Positions 26,397 through 34,358 of a stretch of DNA of 64,000 nucleotides are shown here, piece after piece. A model generated the notes under the pieces. That model searched no databases. It saw only the letters and a list, made by a program, of their open reading frames with translations, and was not told the origin of the DNA. Both the position numbers and the translations under genes were made by a program. The stretch comes from UBA12481 sp942493265. Its GTDB lineage: Bacteria; Bacteroidota; Bacteroidia; Bacteroidales; UBA12481. Positions within the stretch are counted from its first letter, which is position 1. The number at the start of each line of letters is the position of its first letter. The stretch lies in contig OW818688.1 of assembly GCA_942493265.1 (NCBI GenBank), forward strand, positions 2,480,001 through 2,544,000. The letters run 5' to 3'.

Positions 26397-26711
26397 TTAA
26401 CCAAGAATAATGTCCTGAATTTGAATTTGGGTGAAGTTCTGACGGTGACCGTTCAGCTTCTGATACCCCTTTCTGCGTTTCTTCTTGAAAACGAGAACTT
26501 TATCACCCCTTAAATGGGTAAGTACTTTTGCTGCGATTTTGGCGCCTTCAACAACCGGATTTCCGACCTGAATATTGCCTTCATTATCGATGAGCAAAAC
26601 CTTTGCAAACTCCATGTCGGTTCCTTCGGCTGCGTCCAACCTGTGAACGTATACCTTTTGGTCTTTTGAGACCTTGAACTGCTGTCCGGCTATGTCAACT
26701 ATTGCGTACAT
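26397..26711 (-). CDS. rplU: 50S ribosomal protein L21
   Basis: A 104-residue 23S rRNA-binding protein. I start it at MYAIVDIAGQQFKV, which matches the family. A longer frame back to 26810 runs through the promoter and is rejected. The C-terminal motif VFKKKRRKGYQKLNGHRQ is diagnostic. A consensus promoter at 26750-26781 gives a leader of about 33 bases. Confidence 0.97.
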   Translation of the reverse strand: MYAIVDIAGQQFKVSKDQKVYVHRLDAAEGTDMEFAKVLLIDNEGNIQVGNPVVEGAKIAAKVLTHLRGDKVLVFKKKRRKGYQKLNGHRQNFTQIQIQDIILG

Positions 26712-26749
26712 GACGAAAAAATAAAAATTACAGATATCATTTGGGTCTG

Positions 26750-26781
26750 CAAAGGTAGAAAACATATTCCTATTTTGCAAA
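26750..26781 (-). promoter_or_regulatory. Consensus promoter of rplU-rpmA
   Basis: On the reverse strand: TTTG, a 20-base spacer, TACCTTTG. This is an exact match to the Bacteroidota consensus and places the transcript start near 26744. Confidence 0.78.
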
Positions 26782-26829
26782 GGGCTCCGATTTATATTTA
26801 TTTGATACATTTACGGAAAATCATGAAGC

Positions 26830-27417
26830 ATGGGGAATAAGGTGAAATTACGGGTTATGGGCCTGACTTTCAGTCAGACACAGACTGGTAGTTATGCTTT
26901 GGTTCTGGCTGAAGAGTCGGGTAAGAAAAGAATACCGATCATGATAGGAGCCTTTGAAGCTCAGGCTATTGCCCTCCACCTGGAGGAGCTGAAGCCTCCG
27001 CGGCCACTCACGCACGACCTTTTCCTGAGCTTCGCACGGGCATACAGTGTTGAGCTGCTGGAGGTGCTTATCAATAAACTTGAAGAGGGTATTTTTTATT
27101 CTGAACTCGTCTTTCATCATAATAATGAAACCGTAAAAATCGATTCTCGTACCTCCGACGCGGTCGCACTGGCCTTGCGCTTTAAGTGCCCGATTTATAC
27201 AACCACGGAAATTCTGGAGAAAGCAGGAATTATTCTGGAAGACAAAATTGAGGAAGACAAGGATATCGAAGAGGAATTGATTGATGATGACTTAATTGAA
27301 GATAAACCGATGGCTGAACTGGAGGAAATGCTTGCTCAGGCTATCGCCAATGAAGATTATGAAACCGCTTCACAGATCCGTGATGAGATGAAGCGCCGGC
27401 ATCATAGGGAAGGATAA
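26830..27417 (+). CDS. Bifunctional-nuclease (BFN/DUF151) domain protein with C-terminal UVR motif
   Basis: A 195-residue protein. Residues about 1-135 form the BFN domain (VLAEESGKKRIPIMIGAFEAQAIALHLE, ELVFHHNNETVKIDSRTSDAVALALRFKCPIY), seen in proteins with reported DNase and RNase activity. An acidic linker (DKIEEDKDIEEELIDDDLIED) leads to a UvrB/UvrC-type motif near 165-192 (MLAQAIANEDYETASQIRDEMKRR). The UVR motif usually mediates contact with another protein of the excision-repair or stress type. It is divergent from rplU and followed by a nucleoside transporter after eight bases. Confidence 0.88.
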   Translation: MGNKVKLRVMGLTFSQTQTGSYALVLAEESGKKRIPIMIGAFEAQAIALHLEELKPPRPLTHDLFLSFARAYSVELLEVLINKLEEGIFYSELVFHHNNETVKIDSRTSDAVALALRFKCPIYTTTEILEKAGIILEDKIEEDKDIEEELIDDDLIEDKPMAELEEMLAQAIANEDYETASQIRDEMKRRHHREG

Positions 27418-27425
27418 CCTGTCGC

Positions 27426-28838
27426 ATGAAAAGGATATGGTATCTTTTGCTGATTTTCACAGCCTTTATATTCGTTGGTGCCCTTTTTGGCCAGTCAGCC
27501 ACCATACCGGCCCCCCCACTGAGTTTGATTGATGATGTGCCTCATCTGAAGTTAATCAGCATTGCCAGAGGATTACTCGGACTCACCGTACTGATATTCA
27601 TTGCCTGGATTTTCAGCGTTAACAGAAAGGGGATATCCTGGAAGATAGTATTGACAGGTCTGGGCATTCAGTTTGTATTGGCTGTTGGAGTGCTGATGGT
27701 GCGACCGGTACAGGTTGTTTTTGAATTTGCAGGAGAAATGTTCGTAACAGTGCTGGATTTTTCCCGGTCGGGGTCCCAGTTTTTGTTCGGGCCCCTCCTG
27801 GATGTCAATAAATTCGGTGCAATCTTTGCCTTTCAGGTATTGCCTACAATCATCTTCTTCTCAGCATTGACCAGTCTGCTGTTTTACCTCGGGGTCATTC
27901 AAAAGATTGTTGGGGCGCTGGCCTGGTTGCTGTCAAAGGCCATCCGCCTGTCAGGAGCTGAGAGTCTGACCGTTGCAGGAAATATATTTCTGGGGCAACT
28001 TGAGGCACCCCTGCTGATTAAGGGATATCTCGACAGGATGAACCGGTCGGAAATCCTACTGGTTATGGTTGCCGGAATGGCCACCATAGCTGCCGGCGTA
28101 ATGGCTGTTTATATCGGATTCTTAGGAGGTAACGATCCTGTTCAGAGACTGCTCTTTGCCAAACATCTGCTGGCAGCCTCGGTAATGGCTGCCCCGGGTG
28201 CGATAGTCGTTGCGAAGATTTTATATCCCCAGCAGGAAACCGTAAATGGGGAAATCCGGTTGGAAAAGGGATCTTTTGGAGATAATATGTTGGATTCTAT
28301 TGCAAAAGGGACCTGGCAGGGACTGAAAATGGCGGCCAACGTGGGAGCCATGCTGCTGGTTTTCCTGGCCTTGATTGCCATGGTGAACTTTGTCTTCATT
28401 AAAATAGGCACCTGGACTCACCTGAATCTGTGGGTCAATGAATTTTCAGGAGGCCGGTTTCAGAATTTTAATCTGCAGTTTATTCTGGGTTACCTCTTTT
28501 CTCCAATCATGTGGCTGATGGGGGTTTGCCACCAGGATATGGCCCTGCTTGGACAGCTGGCCGGCGAAAAGCTTGTCACCAATGAGTTTGTTGGATATAT
28601 CAGTCTATCCTCCCTGAAAGATGCAGGAGCCTTTTTTCAGGACAAGTCAATAATTATGGCTACCTATATGTTGTGCGGATTCGCCAACTTTGCCTCCGTC
28701 GGTATGCAAATCGGCGGTATCGGATTATTGGCTCCGGGAAAGCGAAGATGGCTTACGGAGTTCGGTTGGCGGGCACTGCTGGGGGGTACCCTGGTTTCAT
28801 TATTGTCGGCCACCATGGTTGGCATGATTATCGGATAA
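27426..28838 (+). CDS. Concentrative nucleoside transporter (CNT/NupC family)
   Basis: A 470-residue inner-membrane transporter that takes up nucleosides with H+ or Na+. The diagnostic substrate-site motif GNIFLGQLEAPLLIKGYLDRMNRSE lies near 185-210, and the gate region GFANFASVGMQIGGIGLLAPGKR near 417-440. The N-terminus has an extra segment that reads like a signal peptide (IFVGALFGQSATIPAPP), common in Bacteroidota members. thyA and folA follow, so the cluster links nucleoside salvage to thymidylate synthesis. Confidence 0.92.
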   Translation: MKRIWYLLLIFTAFIFVGALFGQSATIPAPPLSLIDDVPHLKLISIARGLLGLTVLIFIAWIFSVNRKGISWKIVLTGLGIQFVLAVGVLMVRPVQVVFEFAGEMFVTVLDFSRSGSQFLFGPLLDVNKFGAIFAFQVLPTIIFFSALTSLLFYLGVIQKIVGALAWLLSKAIRLSGAESLTVAGNIFLGQLEAPLLIKGYLDRMNRSEILLVMVAGMATIAAGVMAVYIGFLGGNDPVQRLLFAKHLLAASVMAAPGAIVVAKILYPQQETVNGEIRLEKGSFGDNMLDSIAKGTWQGLKMAANVGAMLLVFLALIAMVNFVFIKIGTWTHLNLWVNEFSGGRFQNFNLQFILGYLFSPIMWLMGVCHQDMALLGQLAGEKLVTNEFVGYISLSSLKDAGAFFQDKSIIMATYMLCGFANFASVGMQIGGIGLLAPGKRRWLTEFGWRALLGGTLVSLLSATMVGMIIG

Positions 28839-28854
28839 TTTTAAAATTTTGATT

Positions 28855-29649
28855 ATGAAGCAATACCTTTCACTGCTCGACCATACCCTGAAAAATGGGG
28901 TCAGGAAGGAAGACCGCACAGGAACGGGTACACTCAGTACTTTCGGATATCAGATGCGATTTAACCTGCAGGATGGATTTCCTCTGCTTACCACCAAGAA
29001 ATTACATCTTAAATCCATCTTATATGAACTGTTATGGTTCCTGAAAGGGGATACCAATACAAAATACCTGACTGATAATGGTGTGCGGATATGGAATGAA
29101 TGGGCAGATATAGAGGGGGAGCTGGGTCATATATACGGATACCAGTGGCGTTCATGGCCGGGATACCAGGGCGATTCCATCGATCAGATTACCCGGGTGA
29201 TTGAATCCATCCGGACGAACCCGAATTCCAGACGGCATATTGTCAGTGCATGGAACGTTGCCGATCTCGGGAACATGAACCTGCCTCCCTGTCATATCCT
29301 GTTCCAGTTTTATGTGGCCGATGGAAAGCTGTCGTGCCAGTTGTATCAGCGCAGTGCTGATATTTTCCTCGGAGTGCCTTTTAATATAGCCTCCTACAGT
29401 ATCCTGCTCATGATGGTAGCCCGTGAAACCGGACTGGAACCGTATGAGTTTATCCATACACTTGGTGATGCGCACCTGTATCTGAACCATACTGATCAGG
29501 CTCGCATCCAGCTTGAACGGGAGCCTAAAATACTGCCTGCCCTTCTCCTTAATCCGGATAAAACACGGGTGCTTGATTTTGAATTTGATGATTTTGAATT
29601 AACCGGGTATAATCCCGATCCACATATTAAAGCTGAAATATCTGCATGA
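28855..29649 (+). CDS. thyA: Thymidylate synthase
   Basis: This enzyme converts dUMP and methylene-tetrahydrofolate to dTMP and dihydrofolate. From the ATG at 28855 it is 264 residues, the same length as the E. coli enzyme. The catalytic cysteine in NLPPCHILFQF falls at C146, as in E. coli. The N-terminal RKEDRTGTGTLSTFG loop and the QRSADIFLGVPFNIASY dUMP site are intact. An in-frame TTG two codons upstream is less likely to be used. The stop overlaps the folA start by four bases. Confidence 0.98.
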   Translation: MKQYLSLLDHTLKNGVRKEDRTGTGTLSTFGYQMRFNLQDGFPLLTTKKLHLKSILYELLWFLKGDTNTKYLTDNGVRIWNEWADIEGELGHIYGYQWRSWPGYQGDSIDQITRVIESIRTNPNSRRHIVSAWNVADLGNMNLPPCHILFQFYVADGKLSCQLYQRSADIFLGVPFNIASYSILLMMVARETGLEPYEFIHTLGDAHLYLNHTDQARIQLEREPKILPALLLNPDKTRVLDFEFDDFELTGYNPDPHIKAEISA

Positions 29650-30146
29650 ATATAGCTCAGGGTAAACCCATATCGATTATTGTTGCTGTAGCCCGGAACT
29701 GGGCAATCGGAATGAATAACCAGCTGTTGTGGCATATTCCCGAAGATTTCAGGTGGTTCAAGAAGCATACTGCCGGTCATCCGGTAATCATGGGACGGCG
29801 CACGTGGGAGTCACTGCCCAAAAAACCGCTGCCCGGCCGAAAGAATGTGGTGATCACCGATAACCCCCGGGATTGTTTTCCGGGTACCATTTGCGTGGGT
29901 TCCGTTGAAGCTGCCATTAAGCAGATGGATAGCAGCAGTGAGAACTTTATTATAGGCGGGGGAATGATATACCGCGAATTTCTGCCATTGGCGCAGAAGG
30001 TATATCTGACTGTAGTAAACAGGGATTTCAGCGCGGATGTATGGTTTCCGGAACTGGATAAAAAAGTATGGAAGGAAACCTTTCGCGAGGAACACATGAA
30101 TCATGAACCCGGATATACTTTCCTGATTTACGAGAGAAAAGTTTAG
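29646..30146 (+). CDS. folA: Dihydrofolate reductase
   Basis: A 166-residue enzyme that regenerates tetrahydrofolate from the dihydrofolate made by ThyA. Seen are the Met20-like loop ARNWAIGMNNQLLWHIPEDFRWFK with catalytic acid D34, the NADPH-binding VIMGRRTWESL and FIIGGGMIYREFLPLA, and the family C-terminus. Its start overlaps thyA (ATGA), so the two are translationally coupled. Its TAG stop overlaps the clpX stop on the other strand by four bases. Confidence 0.97.
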   Translation: MNIAQGKPISIIVAVARNWAIGMNNQLLWHIPEDFRWFKKHTAGHPVIMGRRTWESLPKKPLPGRKNVVITDNPRDCFPGTICVGSVEAAIKQMDSSSENFIIGGGMIYREFLPLAQKVYLTVVNRDFSADVWFPELDKKVWKETFREEHMNHEPGYTFLIYERKV

Positions 30147-31384
30147 CCAGCCTTCAGCCGGTTAGCCGTGATTTTCGATATTTTCTGCTCGGCAAGGCTT
30201 TTTGTGATCCGGATGACCGGCAATTTTTCAGTCGGATTCTCATACATCACATCAATCATGATGGATTCACAAATCGACCGTAATCCACGCGCACCCAGCT
30301 TGAAGTCAATAGCCAGTGATACAATATAGTCCAGAACTTCAGGGTCAAAGGTTATTTTTACCTGATCCATCTGGAATAGCTTGGTATATTGCTTAATGAT
30401 CGAATTCTTGGGTTCGGTGAGAATTTGCCTGAGCGCGTCACGGTCAAGTGGATTCAGATGGGCTATCACCGGGAGCCGGCCAACGATCTCCGGGATCATA
30501 CCGAATGATTTGAGATCCTGCGGGGCAACATATTGGATCAGGTTATTCCGATCGATTTCATCGGCCTTTTTCTGGGCACCGTAACCGATCACCTTTGTAT
30601 TCAGCCGCTGGGCGATTTTCCGCTCAATTCCATCAAATGCGCCGCCAGCAATGAACAGTATATTTTTGGTATCCACCGGGATCATTTTCTGCTCAGGATG
30701 CTTACGTCCACCCTGGGGCGGGACATTCACAATCGATCCTTCAAGCAATTTCAGCAGTCCCTGCTGAACTCCTTCACCCGAAACATCGCGTGTAATGGAA
30801 GGATTATCGCTTTTTCGGGCGATTTTATCAATCTCATCAATAAAAACGATGCCGCGCTCTGCTGCCTTAACATCATAATCAGCTGCCTGAAGCAACCGGG
30901 TAAGCAGGCTTTCAATATCCTCCCCAACATAACCGGCCTCGGTGAGAACAGTGGCATCGACAATGGTGAAAGGAACATGAAGCATTTTGGCTATTGTTTT
31001 GGCCAGCAATGTTTTACCGGTTCCGGTTTCCCCAACAAGAATGATGTTGGATTTTTCAATCTCAACCTCATTTCGGGTATCGTGCTGACCCAGCCTTTTA
31101 TAGTGGTTATAGACCGCAACAGAAAGAACTTTTTTAGCATCTTCCTGACCGATAACATATTGATCAAGAAATTGCTTGATCTGAACCGGGGTTTTAACTT
31201 CGAGATCCCCGATATCAAATGGCTTTTGAACAGGTTTCAGCTCTTCTTTTATTATAGTATAGGCCTGATCGATACAAGCATCACAAATGTGGCCTGAAAC
31301 GCCGGCAATTAAAAGATTAACCTCCTCCTTGTTCCTTCCGCAGAAGGAACATCTGTCCGATTTTCCTGATGTTGGTCGTGGCAC
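30143..31384 (-). CDS. clpX: ATP-dependent Clp protease ATP-binding subunit ClpX
   Basis: A 413-residue AAA+ unfoldase that feeds substrates to ClpP. The N-terminal zinc-binding domain has C12, C15, C34 and C37. Walker A is GETGTGKT (near 117-124), Walker B is IVFIDEIDKI, and the pore region and sensor motifs (GARGLRSICESIM) are intact. It starts three bases after clpP stops, so clpP-clpX is one unit with tig upstream. Confidence 0.98.
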   Translation of the reverse strand: MPRPTSGKSDRCSFCGRNKEEVNLLIAGVSGHICDACIDQAYTIIKEELKPVQKPFDIGDLEVKTPVQIKQFLDQYVIGQEDAKKVLSVAVYNHYKRLGQHDTRNEVEIEKSNIILVGETGTGKTLLAKTIAKMLHVPFTIVDATVLTEAGYVGEDIESLLTRLLQAADYDVKAAERGIVFIDEIDKIARKSDNPSITRDVSGEGVQQGLLKLLEGSIVNVPPQGGRKHPEQKMIPVDTKNILFIAGGAFDGIERKIAQRLNTKVIGYGAQKKADEIDRNNLIQYVAPQDLKSFGMIPEIVGRLPVIAHLNPLDRDALRQILTEPKNSIIKQYTKLFQMDQVKITFDPEVLDYIVSLAIDFKLGARGLRSICESIMIDVMYENPTEKLPVIRITKSLAEQKISKITANRLKAG

Positions 31385-31387
31385 AGT

Positions 31388-32068
31388 TTATTTTTTAGCG
31401 GTTCTAACCATAACCTCATCAATCATCCCGTATTCCTTGGCTTCTTCAGCCGTCATCCAGAAATTCCTGTCGGAATCCTTTTCGATTTTTTTGAATGGAT
31501 TGCCGGTATGATAGGCGAGGATATCGTATAATTCCTTTTTAAGTTTCTGAAGTTCACGTACCTGGATTTCAATATCCGAAGCCTGACCCTGAGCCCCGCC
31601 GAGTGGCTGGTGGATCATGATACGTGAGTGTTTCAGGGCTGAACGTTTCCCCTTGGCACCGCCTGCCAGCAATACGGCTCCCATTGAGGCAGCCATACCG
31701 GTGCAGATCGTGATGATATCGGGATTGATGTACTGCATCGTGTCATATATGCCCAACCCTGAATGGACCATTCCGCCCGGGGTGTTGAAATAGATGATGA
31801 TGTCCTTCTTCGGGTCGGCGGATTCAAGGAACAGTAATTGTCCCTGAATAATATTGGCCACATCGTCATCAATCGGGGTACCCAGAAAAATGATGCGATC
31901 CATCATCAGTCGCGAAAAAACATCCATTTGTGCGACATTGAGCTGACGTTCCTCGATAATGGTAGGCGAAACGTAATAATTATATAACGACTGGTATTGT
32001 TCCAGGTTCAGACTGCTGATGCCGAGGTGCCCGACGGCATATTTCCTGAATTCATCTTTTGCTTTCAT
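31388..32068 (-). CDS. clpP: ATP-dependent Clp protease proteolytic subunit ClpP, Asn in place of the catalytic Asp
   Basis: A 226-residue serine peptidase that forms the ClpXP chamber. Ser128 (GMAASMGA) and His153 (MIHQPLGG) are 25 residues apart as in E. coli (97/122). Counting the same spacing to E. coli Asp171 gives Asn202 in the sequence KDSDRNFWM. Nearby D198 and D200 might substitute. An Asn at this place is known in ClpP1 of Listeria. The N-terminus is about 20 residues longer than the mature enzyme and may be processed. The gene overlaps the end of tig by 17 bases. Confidence 0.95.
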   Translation of the reverse strand: MKAKDEFRKYAVGHLGISSLNLEQYQSLYNYYVSPTIIEERQLNVAQMDVFSRLMMDRIIFLGTPIDDDVANIIQGQLLFLESADPKKDIIIYFNTPGGMVHSGLGIYDTMQYINPDIITICTGMAASMGAVLLAGGAKGKRSALKHSRIMIHQPLGGAQGQASDIEIQVRELQKLKKELYDILAYHTGNPFKKIEKDSDRNFWMTAEEAKEYGMIDEVMVRTAKK

Positions 32069-33449
32069 CCATCAATTTATTAAAATCTTCAAGACTGATG
32101 TTTTGCTCAACGAGGCCGAACAGAGTTTTGACATGTTCGATAACCTTGTTTTCGAGAATAACATCAGCTATCCGGGTTTTTTCTTCTTCATTTTTCAATA
32201 GAACATCGGCGAGCTTGAAAAGTTGCTCAACCGGTGCATCATATATCCCATATTGGAAATACCGTGACTGTGCAGCCCAGATGGCCTGCTCGCGGATTTC
32301 CTCCTCGGTGGCTTCAAGTTTCTGCTCACCGATGATTGTGTTTTTGATCATTCTCCATTTCAGATCGCCAACGAATGCGGGGAAGTCCTTATCAAGCTGT
32401 TCGCGGGTGAGGTTCTCATCTTTGGAGGTGAGCAGCATCCATCTCTTCAAAAACTCCTCAGGTAGAGGAACATTGGTTTCTGCCATGAGCTTGTCTTTGG
32501 CATCCAGATGGAATTTATACTGACTTTCGCGCGACATCTGGCGGTCAAGATCTTCCTCAATGCGCTCACGGAATGCCTCGACAGAGTCGACGGCACCTTC
32601 ACCGAAGGTTTTATCGAACAGTTCCTGATTGATTTCAGCAGCTGCAAAACGTGAAATTTCAGCGATCGTGAATTCGAAGTCAGTATTGATCCCGCTTAAT
32701 TCTTCGCGGCTAACTTTAAGCAGACTGGCGCGGTCAGTTTCATTGGGGAAAGCGGTATTCGGATTAAATACCAGTTTATCACCAACTGCGGCACCCAAAA
32801 ATTGAGCTTTAATCGCTTCGTCACCGATGGTTTTGATATAAATCAGGGTTCCGTGGGAGTGAATCGGGTGATGATGATCGGGTTCTGCATGGTCATGCTC
32901 ATGCTCATGTTCGTGATCGTGATCACTTAATTCGCATAAATCGCCTTTTACAACATCTTCGTCAGTAATAGATTCAGATGGTTGCAAGGAACCAAAACGG
33001 CGGGTATAATCTTCGATCTGCTTATCGACCATGTCGTGAGTCACCACAATATGGTAATCGTTTATTTTATCATTCTCTGTGATATTCAGAGCGATATCAG
33101 GAGCCATGGCAATATCGAAATGGAATTCGAAAGTTTCTGCGGTATCCCAATCCACTTCCGGACTATTGACGTTTGGCAGGGGTTCGCCCAGAACTTTCAG
33201 TTTATTTTCGTGGATATAATTATTAAGAGTATCCGACAGAAGTCGCTGAATCTCTTCAGCCTGAATGGATTTACCATACATTTTTTTCACGAGGCCGGGA
33301 GGTACTTTTCCTGGCCTGAAGCCATCAAAACGTGCTTTTTTACGGTATTCCAACAGTGCTTCATCAACTTTCGGCTGGTAATCAGCGGGTTCAATTCCGA
33401 TCCGGATTACGGCATTCAGATCATCAAGATTCTCTCTGCTAATATTCAT
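32052..33449 (-). CDS. tig: Trigger factor with a His/acid-rich insertion
   Basis: A 465-residue ribosome-associated chaperone. The N-terminal ribosome-binding signature is ARFDGFRPGKVPPGLVKKMYG (about 39-59). A PPIase-like middle domain and a helical C-terminal chaperone domain follow. Within the middle domain, residues about 176-200 are a run of D/E-H pairs ending in HHHPIHSHG, absent from usual trigger factors and like the metal-binding tail of SlyD. The order tig-clpP-clpX is the classical one. The gene begins 35 bases downstream of tRNA-Leu and probably shares its transcript. Confidence 0.95.
   Translation of the reverse strand: MNISRENLDDLNAVIRIGIEPADYQPKVDEALLEYRKKARFDGFRPGKVPPGLVKKMYGKSIQAEEIQRLLSDTLNNYIHENKLKVLGEPLPNVNSPEVDWDTAETFEFHFDIAMAPDIALNITENDKINDYHIVVTHDMVDKQIEDYTRRFGSLQPSESITDEDVVKGDLCELSDHDHEHEHEHDHAEPDHHHPIHSHGTLIYIKTIGDEAIKAQFLGAAVGDKLVFNPNTAFPNETDRASLLKVSREELSGINTDFEFTIAEISRFAAAEINQELFDKTFGEGAVDSVEAFRERIEEDLDRQMSRESQYKFHLDAKDKLMAETNVPLPEEFLKRWMLLTSKDENLTREQLDKDFPAFVGDLKWRMIKNTIIGEQKLEATEEEIREQAIWAAQSRYFQYGIYDAPVEQLFKLADVLLKNEEEKTRIADVILENKVIEHVKTLFGLVEQNISLEDFNKLMDESKR
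32889..32924 (-). repeat. Six tandem hexamers encoding Asp/Glu-His pairs in tig
   Basis: In the coding direction six units of GAN-CAY run in a row (two GATCAC, then GAACAT, two GAGCAT, GACCAT). The unit is a whole number of codons, so slippage would change the His-rich stretch without a frameshift. Confidence 0.8.
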
Positions 33450-33483
33450 ATCAAACGGAAATAAACAATAAATAAAATGGTTG

Positions 33484-33565
33484 TGCGGATGGGGGGACTC
33501 GAACCCTCACGCCTTTCGGCACCAGATCCTAAGTCTGGCTCGTCTACCAATTTCGACACACCCGC
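33484..33565 (-). tRNA. tRNA-Leu (anticodon TAG)
   Basis: An 82-base class II tRNA on the reverse strand. The acceptor arm GCGGGTG pairs with CATCCGC, followed by discriminator A. The anticodon stem CCAGA/TCTGG encloses the loop CTTAGGA with anticodon TAG. A long variable arm (TGCCGAAAGGCGT) and the T loop GGTTCGAGTCC are clear. The 3' CCA is not encoded (CAA follows). It is upstream of tig with a 35-base gap. Confidence 0.97.
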
Positions 33566-33575
33566 AAAAGTGGGG

Positions 33576-33583
33576 CAAAGATA
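33576..33583 (-). promoter_or_regulatory. -7 box of tRNA-Leu
   Basis: Reverse strand TATCTTTG matches TAnnTTTG and would start transcription about five bases before the mature tRNA. No clear TTTG at -33. Confidence 0.5.
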
Positions 33584-33626
33584 GTGTTTTTTTGAAAAAC
33601 GACAGATAGCCTCTTTTAACGGGTAC

Positions 33627-34352
33627 CTACCTTCTCAATTCAAAATTCTGCCCGAGGTAAACTTTTCGTACTTGTTCATCCTGAGATAGTTCCTCTGCCG
33701 TTCCTGATTTCAGGATGCTTCCTTCAAAAAGGAGATAAGCCCGGTCGGTGATGGTAAGTGTTTCGTGAACGTTATGGTCGGTGATGATAACTCCAATATT
33801 TTTCTTTTTCAGCTGTGAAACAATCGCCTGTATATCCTCAACTGCGATAGGGTCAACTCCTGCAAAGGGTTCATCGAGAAGAATAAACTGGGGATTCAGG
33901 GCCAGGGCGCGGGCGATTTCAGTCCGCCGGCGTTCACCCCCGCTGAGCTGGATGCCTTTATTCCGGCGGAGTTTATCGAGCCCGAACTCCAGTATCAGCC
34001 CCTCGGCTCTTTCTGTCTGTTCCAGTTTGGATAATCGGGTCATTTCGAGTACTGAATATATATTATCCTCCACTGTCATATTCCGGAAAATGGATGGTTC
34101 CTGTGCAAGGTATCCGATTCCGCTCCGTGCACGCTTGTACACCGGCTCAAATGTTATGTCCTTATCGTCCAGAAATATCTGTCCGCTATTCGGCCGGATC
34201 AATCCGACAATCATGTAGAAAGTGGTGGTTTTACCGGCCCCGTTTGGTCCGAGCAAACCAACAATCTCACCTTGCTGTACCTCAACCGATACCTGATTGA
34301 CAACGGTACGCTGGCGATATTTTTTGACCAGGTTCTGGGTAAATAGTTTCAT
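33627..34352 (-). CDS. lptB: Lipopolysaccharide export ABC transporter ATP-binding protein LptB
   Basis: A 241-residue ATPase that powers LptFG to extract lipopolysaccharide from the inner membrane. Walker A is GPNGAGKT (35-42), the signature is QLSGGERRRTEIARAL, and Walker B is FILLDEPFAGVDP. SGIGYLAQEPSIFRNMTVEDNI is characteristic of LptB, as is the DHNVHETL switch region. It follows kdsD by six bases, a common arrangement that links Kdo synthesis with LPS export. Confidence 0.95.
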   Translation of the reverse strand: MKLFTQNLVKKYRQRTVVNQVSVEVQQGEIVGLLGPNGAGKTTTFYMIVGLIRPNSGQIFLDDKDITFEPVYKRARSGIGYLAQEPSIFRNMTVEDNIYSVLEMTRLSKLEQTERAEGLILEFGLDKLRRNKGIQLSGGERRRTEIARALALNPQFILLDEPFAGVDPIAVEDIQAIVSQLKKKNIGVIITDHNVHETLTITDRAYLLFEGSILKSGTAEELSQDEQVRKVYLGQNFELRR

Positions 34353-34358
34353 AAAGTT

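Noticed and set aside
26712..26810. Longer N-terminus for rplU
   Set aside because: It runs through the rplU promoter; L21 proteins begin at MYAIVDIAGQQ.
30533..31297. 254-codon open frame on the + strand
   Set aside because: It lies wholly antisense to clpX, whose motifs are intact, and has no recognisable domain or start signal.
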